Source of the DNA: Paracoccaceae bacterium
GTDB taxonomy: Bacteria; Pseudomonadota; Alphaproteobacteria; Rhodobacterales; Rhodobacteraceae
Assembly: GCA_007134405.1 (NCBI GenBank)
Contig: SLKW01000052.1
Coordinates: 1 to 10,385 of the forward strand
Reading direction: 5' to 3'
DNA length: 10,385 bases
Shown here piece after piece: positions 1-5,165 of this stretch (the stretch's first letter is position 1; the number at the start of each line of letters is the position of its first letter). The notes beneath the pieces were generated by a model. That model did no database searches, was not told the origin of the DNA, and worked only from the letters and a program-made list of their open reading frames with translations. Both the position numbers and the translations under genes were made by a program.

Positions 1-1
1 A

Positions 2-892
2 CCGCGACCCGCGCCCCCCCCGGATCACGCGCCGCAGCCCTCCGCGACCCCGCTCGCCTCCCCCGCGGCGCGGGCGCTGGCGCGCGAGCACGACATCGAT
101 CTGGCCCAACTCGCCGGCTCCGGCCCCGGCGGCGCGGTGCTGCTGGCCGATGTCGAGCGCCACCTGAGCGCGCAACCCGCCCCTGCGCCCGAGGAAAAGC
201 GCGCCCGGGACGGCAAGCCCGGCCTTGACATGGCCGAGATGCGCCGCGCGATCGCCGCCGCCATGACCCGCGCCAAGCGCGAGATCCCGCATTACTACCT
301 CAGCCACCGGATCGACCTGCAAGCCGCGCAGGACTGGCTAAGCGCGCGCAACGCCAAGGAACCGCCGGATCGCCGGTTGCTCATGGGGGCGCTGCTGATC
401 CGGGCGACGGTGCGCGCGCTTGCGCGCGTGCCGGAACTCAACGGCCGGTACGAAGGCGACCCCTACAGCCCCACCGAGTCCGTGCATTGCGGCATGGCCG
501 TGGCGATGCGCGGCGGCGGGCTGATCGCGCCCGCGATCCTCGATGCGCAGGACATCGGGGTCGAGGCGATCATGGGCGCGATGCGCGACATCGTCGCCCG
601 CACCCGCACCGGCCGCCTGCGCATGAGCGAGATCACGCGGGGCACGATCACGGTGTCCTCGCTGGGCGAATCCGGCGTCGATACGCTTCTCGGCGTGATC
701 TATCCGCCCCAGGTCGCGCTGGTGGGCTTCGGCACGCCGCGCAGAACGGTCACGCTGCGCGGCGATCAGGTCGTGCCCCGCCTGTGCGTGACCGCCAGCC
801 TGGCCGCCGACCATCGCATCAGCGACGGCCGCCGCGGCGCAATTTTTCTGTCCGAAATCGACCGCCTGCTGCAGGAGCCCGAGACGCTATGA
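2..892 (+). CDS. 2-oxo acid dehydrogenase E2 acyltransferase, C-terminal part (5' end outside window)
   Basis: This is the dihydrolipoamide acyltransferase (E2) core of a pyruvate/acetoin/branched-chain-type 2-oxo acid dehydrogenase complex, which moves an acyl group from the lipoyl arm to an acceptor, normally CoA. The frame is open from base 2, giving 296 visible residues; the N-terminal lipoyl domain must lie upstream. Visible residues 1-19 are a Pro/Ala-rich linker. Residues about 20-56 (ASPAARALAREHDIDL and onward to VERHL) form a peripheral-subunit-binding domain. A second linker follows, then the catalytic domain from about residue 75. The active-site signature DHRISDG is present near the C terminus, with the catalytic His and Asp intact, preceded by ITVSSLGESGV and YPPQVALVGFG. 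An internal GTG at 137 falls inside the binding domain and is not the start. The TGA stop overlaps the ATG of the acyl carrier protein gene. The substrate type (pyruvate, acetoin or branched-chain) cannot be decided here. Confidence 0.93.
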   Translation, partial: PRPAPPPDHAPQPSATPLASPAARALAREHDIDLAQLAGSGPGGAVLLADVERHLSAQPAPAPEEKRARDGKPGLDMAEMRRAIAAAMTRAKREIPHYYLSHRIDLQAAQDWLSARNAKEPPDRRLLMGALLIRATVRALARVPELNGRYEGDPYSPTESVHCGMAVAMRGGGLIAPAILDAQDIGVEAIMGAMRDIVARTRTGRLRMSEITRGTITVSSLGESGVDTLLGVIYPPQVALVGFGTPRRTVTLRGDQVVPRLCVTASLAADHRISDGRRGAIFLSEIDRLLQEPETL

Positions 893-1137
893 ACCCCGCT
901 GACCTTCGCGCCGCCTTCATCGCGGACCTGACCGCCGTCGCCCCCGACATCGACCCCGAAAGCGTCGGCGACGACGATCACCTGCAGGAAGACCTGGGCC
1001 TCGACTCGATGGATTTCCTGAACCTGGTCAGCGCGCTCAACAAGCGCTTCGGCCTGCCGATCCCCGAGTCCGACTATCCGGAACTCGCCACGCCGGCGAA
1101 GGCCACCCGCTACCTGGCCCGCTCTCTCGCCGGCTGA
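889..1137 (+). CDS. Acyl carrier protein (phosphopantetheine-binding)
   Basis: A small acidic acyl carrier protein of 82 aa, the usual size for the family. Residues 35-46 read DLGLDSMDFLNL, the classic attachment motif; Ser40 should carry 4'-phosphopantetheine after action of a holo-ACP synthase. Helix I (about 4-18), the DSM helix II and the C-terminal helix (about 69-79) fit the four-helix fold. The ATG overlaps the E2 stop codon (ATGA), so translation is probably coupled and the two proteins made together. This is unlikely to be the housekeeping fatty-acid AcpP, which normally sits between fabG and fabF. A dedicated carrier that receives or presents the acyl group handled by the E2 enzyme is an inference from position only. 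No further gene follows on this strand before the convergent region. Confidence 0.93.
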   Translation: MNPADLRAAFIADLTAVAPDIDPESVGDDDHLQEDLGLDSMDFLNLVSALNKRFGLPIPESDYPELATPAKATRYLARSLAG

Positions 1138-1253
1138 CCAGGCGTCCCGCTCCTGCTCCATTTACGCCCCGCCCCGGTGCGTGCCGGCGACGCTCCGGCC
1201 CGCCGGCCCACCCGTGTGCCACACGCCAAAACCAGACACCCCCACCGCCCGCG

Positions 1254-1277
1254 CCACGCGCCAGGCGCGCGGTTTTT
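1254..1277 (+). terminator. Candidate intrinsic terminator of the E2-ACP operon
   Basis: CCACGCG (1254-1260) can pair with CGCGCGG (1266-1272), with one A-C mismatch, around a 5-nt loop CCAGG. The hairpin is followed at once by TTTTT (1273-1277). It lies about 115 bp downstream of the ACP stop. GC-rich inverted repeats are common by chance in this DNA, so the T-run is the main support. Confidence 0.4.
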
Positions 1278-1365
1278 CGCCGCGCCGCCCCCGGCACCCG
1301 GCGCGCGTCGCGGCGTTCGCCGCGCTCCCCCTCCGGCCCGATCGCCGCCAACCGGCGCTTCCTGA

Positions 1366-1442
1366 GTCCTGCACGAGTCCTACGCGTGTCCTACGTTTGT
1401 CATACGTTTGTCATACGCTCTGTGCACGCTCTGTGCACGGTC
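1366..1442. repeat. Degenerate 11-bp tandem repeat, about 7 units
   Basis: Seven successive 11-bp units can be laid end to end: GTCCTGCACGA, GTCCTACGCGT, GTCCTACGTTT, GTCATACGTTT, GTCATACGCTC, TGTGCACGCTC, TGTGCACGGTC. The next 11 bp begin TGTGACAG, a fading eighth copy. Neighbouring units are more alike than distant ones, a pattern expected from stepwise tandem duplication. The 11-bp period is close to one helical turn, so the same bases recur on the same DNA face. The period is not a multiple of three and no ribosome-binding site or start serves it, so it is not coding. Function unknown. Confidence 0.75.
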
Positions 1443-1460
1443 TGTGACAGGAGACTTCCC

Positions 1461-1503
1461 AATAAAACAAGGCGCGGCAGCCGCATATCGCGAATGCCGC
1501 GCC
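1461..1503 (-). terminator. Intrinsic terminator of the monooxygenase-flavin reductase operon
   Basis: On the - strand a perfect 9-bp stem, GGCGCGGCA (1503-1495) with TGCCGCGCC (1479-1471) and a 15-nt loop, runs directly into TTGTTTTATT (1470-1461). This is a standard stem plus T-tract, placed about 60 bp after the flavin reductase stop on the same strand. Confidence 0.75.
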
Positions 1504-1563
1504 CCTCGCGGCGCACGCCGCGTCAAGCTTTCGTAAACCCGGTTTCCCGGCCCGCCGCGCGGG

Positions 1564-2085
1564 CTAGTCCCTGAGCCCCCGGTACGCGCCGTGCCAGTAG
1601 ACCAGCGCCTCCTGCTCCTGCGTCACGTGGATCGCCTGCACCCGGCCGATCACGATGGAATGGCTGGCGCGGTCGATCATTTCCTCCACCCGGCAATCAA
1701 GCGCGACCGGCGCATCGGCCAGAAGCCGCGCCCCGGTTTCGGCCGTGATCCACTCCGCCCCGTCGTAGCGCGCGGCGCCCTTGATCCCACCAAACCCCGA
1801 GAATCGCTCGGCAATCGGCTGGTGCCGCGCCGCCAATGCGTTGACCCCGAAATGGCCGTACCGCTTCAGCAGCGGCCAGCTCGACGCGCCCCGGTTGACG
1901 CAGATCAGCACCTGCGGCGGCTCCGCCGACAGCGACACCGCGGAGGTGACGACAAGCCCCGACAGGTCGTCGCCCGCCCCCACGGTGATCACGCTGACCG
2001 ATCCCACGAAATGCCGCATGGCCCCCAGGAATTCGGCCTTGGCCGGCCCCGCGAGGGGCGCGGCCGTTGCCGACGACGCGCTCAT
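1564..2085 (-). CDS. Flavin reductase, HpaC/RutF-like, partner of the monooxygenase
   Basis: A flavin reductase-like FMN-binding domain protein of 173 aa, the usual size for the short-chain flavin reductases that supply reduced FMN or FAD to two-component monooxygenases at the expense of NAD(P)H. Residues 43-64 (GLVVTSAVSLSAEPPQVLICVN) form the flavin-binding core strand region. Residues 78-95 (HFGVNALAARHQPIAERF), HSIVIGRV (142-149) and the terminal YWHGAYRGL (163-171) are typical of the HpaC/RutF/DszD group. The start ATG overlaps the monooxygenase TGA (ATGA, 2085-2082), which fixes this start and implies translational coupling. An intrinsic terminator follows at 1503-1461. The partner is almost certainly the adjacent LLM-class enzyme; cofactor preference (FMN or FAD, NADH or NADPH) cannot be read from sequence. 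Confidence 0.92.
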   Translation of the reverse strand: MSASSATAAPLAGPAKAEFLGAMRHFVGSVSVITVGAGDDLSGLVVTSAVSLSAEPPQVLICVNRGASSWPLLKRYGHFGVNALAARHQPIAERFSGFGGIKGAARYDGAEWITAETGARLLADAPVALDCRVEEMIDRASHSIVIGRVQAIHVTQEQEALVYWHGAYRGLRD

Positions 2086-3200
2086 TCAGCCGCCTGCGCC
2101 ATGCGCGGATTGCGGATCCCGGCCTGCTCCAGCAGCGGCAGGACGTTGTCGCGGAAATACGGAAACTCCTCCGCATAATCGATAAACGACAACGTCGTCC
2201 CCCCAAAACCCGCCCGCTCCAGCGACAGGATCCCCTCCGCGACCTGCTCGGGCGTGCCGACCAGCGGGAAGCCCCCGTGGCCCGCGGCGAACCGGTCGCG
2301 GATGAGCTTCATCAGATCGTGCGGAAAGCTGTGGGCGTGCGCGAACTGCAGCCGGATCAGGTTGTCGACCGCCTCCCAGTCGGCATTCTCGTCGGCCGTG
2401 TGCCGCAGATAGTCGCGCGCCTCCTTCTCGGTCGGGCGGCAGATCACGTGACTGAAGGTCAGCACGTCAACCTTGCGCCCCTTGCCCTCGGCCTGCGCCT
2501 TCAGCTCGGCGATCTCGCCGGTCGAACGTTCGAGGTCGATGGCGGGGGTAAACAGAAAGTTGGCGTTGCGCGTCGCGAATTCGCGCCCCTGGGGCGAACC
2601 GGCGGCGTTGATGATCGGAACCGAGCCGCGCAACGGGCGCGGGTCACCCTTGACGTGCTTCAGCGTCCAGTTGTCGCCCTCCCAGTCGAAATACTCTTCC
2701 GAGGTCCAAAGCTTGCGAACGATATCGAACCATTCCTGCGCATAGGCATAGCGCGTCTCATGATCGTCGGGCAGCGTTAGGCCGAGCGCCTCGTATTCAG
2801 GCTTGTTCCAGCCGGCGACGATGTTGAGCCCGGCGCGACCCCGCCCGATCTGGTCGATCGTGGCGATCTGCTTGGCGACGACGACAGGGTGGTTGGCTGT
2901 GGTGTGGATCGTGGCGAAGACCGTGATATTGCGGGTCGCGGCCAGAAGCCCCGCTGCCCAGGTCATCGTCTCCAGCACGCTGCCGTGGAAATCAGTCTCA
3001 CCGCCATAGCCGATCCAGCGGGCGATGGGCAGCATGAAGTCGATGCCAGCATCATCCAGCATCTGGCCGAGGCGCAGGTTGTTCTCCCATGAATTCACCC
3101 AGCGCTCGGGCACCTTGGTGACCGACATGCCGGATGAGCAATTCGTCGAAAACGTTCCGAGTTTGAAGGCATTGCCTTCGAGCATCGGGTTCACGGTCAT
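2082..3200 (-). CDS. RutA-like flavin-dependent monooxygenase (LLM class)
   Basis: A luciferase-like (LLM) TIM-barrel monooxygenase of 372 aa that uses reduced flavin and O2. By eye it aligns with RutA, the uracil ring-opening enzyme, through GYGGETDF (64-71; RutA GFGGKTEF), FATIHT (95-100), ATIDQIGRGRAGLNIVAGW (113-131) and NKPEYEALG (132-140). Thr97 and Asn126 sit where I recall RutA Thr105 and Asn134, reported to hold O2 for flavin-N5 chemistry, with the same 29-residue gap. The relatives PyrA (pyridine opening) and DszA use the same fold with a separate reductase, like the one encoded next. I chose the ATG at 3200 because GGAGG lies 7 nt upstream; the frame stays open to an ATG at 3266, but those 22 residues lie over the promoter and have no ribosome-binding site. 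Substrate unknown; uracil is unlikely because the other rut genes are absent nearby. Confidence 0.9.
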   Translation of the reverse strand: MTVNPMLEGNAFKLGTFSTNCSSGMSVTKVPERWVNSWENNLRLGQMLDDAGIDFMLPIARWIGYGGETDFHGSVLETMTWAAGLLAATRNITVFATIHTTANHPVVVAKQIATIDQIGRGRAGLNIVAGWNKPEYEALGLTLPDDHETRYAYAQEWFDIVRKLWTSEEYFDWEGDNWTLKHVKGDPRPLRGSVPIINAAGSPQGREFATRNANFLFTPAIDLERSTGEIAELKAQAEGKGRKVDVLTFSHVICRPTEKEARDYLRHTADENADWEAVDNLIRLQFAHAHSFPHDLMKLIRDRFAAGHGGFPLVGTPEQVAEGILSLERAGFGGTTLSFIDYAEEFPYFRDNVLPLLEQAGIRNPRMAQAAE

Positions 3201-3225
3201 GGGACACCTCCGTTTAATGATATAT

Positions 3226-3251
3226 TTTTCAATAGACTTTCTATTAGAAAA
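3226..3251. promoter_or_regulatory. Imperfect dyad, candidate operator of the divergent pair
   Basis: TTTTCAATAG (3226-3235) and CTATT-A-GAAAA (3241-3251) form a 10-bp dyad around ACTTT, with one extra A in the right arm. It is AT-rich in GC-rich surroundings and covers the candidate -10 of the monooxygenase promoter. This is where a dimeric MarR-type repressor would be expected to act. Binding by the neighbouring regulator is inference. Confidence 0.5.
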
Positions 3252-3266
3252 TTTTGTTGTTTGCAA
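3238..3266 (-). promoter_or_regulatory. Candidate sigma-70-type promoter of the monooxygenase operon
   Basis: On the - strand TTGCAA (3266-3261) and TAGAAA (3243-3238) are separated by 17 bp, each matching four of six consensus bases. Transcription would start near 3231, giving a leader of about 30 nt that contains the GGAGG ribosome-binding site before the ATG at 3200. Confidence 0.4.
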
Positions 3267-3285
3267 CGAGAATTTCCTGCAACTT

Positions 3286-3300
3286 TCCTGCGCCGCAGGA
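3286..3300 (+). promoter_or_regulatory. Hairpin overlapping the Shine-Dalgarno of the MarR-type gene
   Basis: TCCTGC (3286-3291) and GCAGGA (3295-3300) form a perfect 6-bp stem with a 3-nt loop GCC. The right arm contains the first part of the AGGAGGG ribosome-binding site (3297-3303) of the gene starting at 3308. A direct repeat TTTCCTGC (3273-3280 and 3284-3291, 11 bp apart) overlaps the left arm. It may limit translation of the regulator or act as a DNA dyad; neither is shown. Confidence 0.4.
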
Positions 3301-3307
3301 GGGTGAG

Positions 3308-3865
3308 ATGACAGGAAAGAAAAGCGCGCCAGATCAGCAGGATAAACTGCGGCCCAACTTCGACCAGCGTTGGCACCTCGCCGAGAAACCGGGCGAGGTG
3401 GAGTTCACTGAACTCGAATTTGCGCTGATGCGGACTTACGAGGGCTTTGCCAGATGGCAGTCGGAGTGCCTGGCCTGCGTCGCGGACGTGGTGGCCTCGG
3501 GACCCGAAAACGCGATGCTGCACATCATCCGGATGAACGAACGGCCAAAGACGATCAAGGACCTGGCGCGGCTAACAAACCGCGAGGACGTTCCCAACAT
3601 CCAGTACAGCTTACGAAAACTGATCGGTGCGGGCCTGGTCGAGCGCAAGGGGTCGGGGCGGTCGGGCGTGACCTACGAAGTGACAAAAGAGGGACGGCAG
3701 GTGACCGAAGCCTACGGGCGACTGCGCCGCAGGCTGTTGATCGAAGCGATCGAATCGGTGCCGAGCATGCCCGAGCGGATGCGGGAGGCGACACGAACGC
3801 TCAACCTGCTCTGCGGCATCTACGAGGAAGTCGCGCGCGTGGCGGCTACGCATCGAAGACGATGA
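3308..3865 (+). CDS. MarR-family winged-helix transcriptional regulator
   Basis: A DNA-binding regulator of 185 aa with a MarR-like winged helix. Residues about 82-107 (KDLARLTNREDVPNIQYSLRKLIGAGLVE) are the helix-turn-helix, and 112-121 (ERKGSGRSGVTYEV region) the wing. Helical flanks at 34-60 and 130-178 would form the dimer interface. It resembles the larger MarR-type proteins with an N-terminal extension (COG5631-like, from memory) rather than the roughly 145-aa classical MarR. The ATG at 3308 is preceded by AGGAGGG 5 nt upstream; an upstream in-frame ATG at 3254 lies in the AT-rich promoter region without a ribosome-binding site. The gene is divergent from the monooxygenase with 107 bp between starts, so it probably controls that operon and perhaps itself, with a pathway substrate or product as ligand (inference). 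Confidence 0.87.
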   Translation: MTGKKSAPDQQDKLRPNFDQRWHLAEKPGEVEFTELEFALMRTYEGFARWQSECLACVADVVASGPENAMLHIIRMNERPKTIKDLARLTNREDVPNIQYSLRKLIGAGLVERKGSGRSGVTYEVTKEGRQVTEAYGRLRRRLLIEAIESVPSMPERMREATRTLNLLCGIYEEVARVAATHRRR

Positions 3866-3935
3866 ACCAGATTGCCTGAGTTTCAGGTCGCGTCGACCCG
3901 GCCATGGACAGCCTGCCGGAAGCCGCAAGCGAATA

Positions 3936-3957
3936 CGCGCGGCGGTGACGCCGCGCG
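3936..3957. other. Perfect GC stem-loop between convergent genes
   Basis: CGCGCGGCG (3936-3944) and CGCCGCGCG (3949-3957) pair perfectly around a GTGA loop. It lies between the 3' ends of the MarR-type gene (+) and the FAH-family gene (-), 7 bp from the stop of the latter. There is no T-tract on either side, so it may be a Rho-assisted or mRNA-3'-end structure rather than a classical intrinsic terminator. Confidence 0.4.
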
Positions 3958-3963
3958 CGGCAT

Positions 3964-4809
3964 TCACGCGTCCGCGACGACGTCCTGGCGCTGCTCGCCC
4001 AACCCCTCGATCCCGAGCGCGACGACATCGCCGGGCTTCAGGAAGCGCGGCGGCTTCATGCCCATGCCCACGCCGGGTGGAGTGCCTGTGAAGATGACGT
4101 CGCCCGGTTCAAGCGTCATGAATCGCGACAGGTAGCTGACCAGATGCGCGACGCCATAGACCATCGTGCGCGTCGACCCATCCTGCATGCGCTCATCGTT
4201 CACGCTCAACCACATGTCCAGCGCCTGTGGGTCTGCGACCTCGTCGGCGGTCACCAGCCAGGGGCCGAGCGGACCAAAACCGTCCGCACTCTTGCCCTTG
4301 GTCCACTGCCCGGCACGTTCCGTCTGAAAGGCCCGCTCGCTCACGTCGTTCCCGACGGCATAACCCGCCACATGCGCCATCGCGTCCGCTTCGCTGACGT
4401 ATTTCGCCCGCGCGCCGATCACCACGACCAGTTCCACCTCCCAGTCGGTCTTCTCGGAACCGCGCGGGATGGGCAGTTTGTCGTTCGGCCCGCAAAGCGC
4501 GCTTGTCGCCTTCATGAAGACAATGGGCTCTGGCGGTACGTCTTGGCCCGCTTCGGCTGCATGATCGGCATAGTTGAGTCCGATACAAATGGCCTTGCCG
4601 GTGCCGCCGACGCACGGCCCCAGCCGAGCACCTTCCGGCACCATCGGCAGCGCCGCGGCATCCACGCCACGCAGCATCTCAAGGCCGGTCTTCGACAGGA
4701 TCGCGCCACCGATATCGGGCACGAGCCCCGTCAGATCGCGCGCAACGCCCGCGCCATCCAGCATTCCCGGCCGCTCAAATCCTTTCTCGCCCCAGCGCAG
4801 AAGCTTCAT
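3964..4809 (-). CDS. Fumarylacetoacetate hydrolase family protein (diketo-acid hydrolase-like)
   Basis: A 281-aa enzyme of the FAH superfamily, whose members cleave C-C bonds of beta-diketo acids or decarboxylate/tautomerise oxo-acids with a divalent metal. Residues 1-65 are the small N-terminal domain. The catalytic domain starts at ICIGLNYADHAAEAG (74-88). TDWEVELVVVIG (121-132) carries metal ligands Glu124 and Glu126, with Asp155 of GNDVSER as the third. GQWTKGKSADGFGPLGPW (168-185) and FTGTPPGVGMG (250-260) complete the active site. The MKLLRWGEKG start and the GIEGLGEQRQ end resemble enzymes often labelled ureidoglycolate lyase and the characterised 2,4-diketo-3-deoxy-L-rhamnonate/fuconate hydrolases, from memory. 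GGGAGGG about 8 nt upstream supports the ATG at 4809. It faces away from the TRAP operon and points toward the monooxygenase module; a role in the same pathway is likely but inferred. Confidence 0.9.
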   Translation of the reverse strand: MKLLRWGEKGFERPGMLDGAGVARDLTGLVPDIGGAILSKTGLEMLRGVDAAALPMVPEGARLGPCVGGTGKAICIGLNYADHAAEAGQDVPPEPIVFMKATSALCGPNDKLPIPRGSEKTDWEVELVVVIGARAKYVSEADAMAHVAGYAVGNDVSERAFQTERAGQWTKGKSADGFGPLGPWLVTADEVADPQALDMWLSVNDERMQDGSTRTMVYGVAHLVSYLSRFMTLEPGDVIFTGTPPGVGMGMKPPRFLKPGDVVALGIEGLGEQRQDVVADA

Positions 4810-5165
4810 GCCATTGTCCCTCCCATCACGTTATCGGTACAATCGATGACGGGAACGACGCTGCGCGTAAAGCCCAATTCGACAGAGCGAAAACCCAGGC
4901 ATGGGCGATGATCTACGGGACCGCTAGTGGTGACCAAGCGACCACGACGCGAAAGCGGCCATGGGCCAGTCCGCCTGGAATTGAACGGCCTCGAGGCTCG
5001 AACGGAACCTCTCGCGTTGCGATCATGATCGCCCGGACGCTTTGAAATCACTCTAGTATTCCACAAACCGCGAGGGCGAGTCATTGCTGTGGCGTCAAGC
5101 CCTGTTGCGTTGTGGGCGGGAATTGGCCAGAACATGTTACCACAAACAATAAAGGGAGGAATCAT
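4810..5165. other. Divergent intergenic region upstream of the TRAP operon
   Basis: About 355 bp separate the FAH-family gene (-) from dctP (+), long enough for two promoters and regulator sites. I see no gene in it. It contains a perfect 10-bp palindrome GCCTCGAGGC (4988-4997) flanked by the direct repeat GAACGG (4983-4988 and 5000-5005). It also holds a perfect 14-bp palindrome (5019-5032), CCACAAAC at 5061-5068 and again at 5140-5147, the inverse TTGTGG at 5110-5115, and AACATGTT (5131-5138). No convincing -35/-10 pair could be picked for either gene. Confidence 0.5.
5019..5032. promoter_or_regulatory. Perfect 14-bp palindrome, candidate operator
   Basis: GCGATCATGATCGC reads the same on both strands. 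It lies about 135 bp before dctP and 210 bp before the FAH-family gene, a plausible operator position for a dimeric regulator. Which protein would bind is unknown. Confidence 0.4.

Larger units (their letters stand above)
1138..1563. other. Convergent intergenic region, about 425 bp, no gene seen
   Basis: Two operons end here head-to-head: E2-ACP from the left and the monooxygenase-reductase pair from the right. I see no convincing coding sequence: the short open frames are arginine/proline-rich, as expected by chance in GC-rich DNA, and lack ribosome-binding sites. The region holds a candidate + strand terminator (1254-1277), an 11-bp tandem repeat (1366-1442), a - strand terminator (1461-1503) and a small GC stem (CGCGGCG at 1507-1513 with CGCCGCG at 1516-1522). 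The latter three are packed into the last 200 bp. Confidence 0.6.

Noticed and set aside
338..814. Open frame on the - strand opposite the acyltransferase gene
   Set aside because: The His/Arg/Asp-rich translation lies within a recognised catalytic domain on the other strand; a codon-bias shadow.
137..892. GTG at 137 as the start of the acyltransferase gene
   Set aside because: The same frame is open to the window edge and upstream residues complete the subunit-binding domain, so the GTG is an internal valine.
1366..1453. CRISPR array
   Set aside because: The units are 11 bp, directly adjacent and degenerate, with no spacers and no cas genes nearby.
1507..1522. Second terminator hairpin CGCGGCG/CGCCGCG near the flavin reductase end
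   Set aside because: Only a 2-nt gap between arms and no T-tract; the hairpin at 1471-1503 explains termination better.
3201..3266. Extended N-terminus of the monooxygenase from the ATG at 3266
   Set aside because: The 22 extra residues (MQTTKFSNRKSIEKY and onward) overlap the AT-rich promoter and have no ribosome-binding site, while the ATG at 3200 has GGAGG at good spacing.
3254..3307. Upstream start for the MarR-type gene
   Set aside because: The ATG at 3254 has no Shine-Dalgarno sequence; AGGAGGG directly precedes the ATG at 3308.
5112..5165. Upstream start for dctP
   Set aside because: It would place 18 mostly polar residues before a typical signal peptide; GGGAGGA supports 5166.
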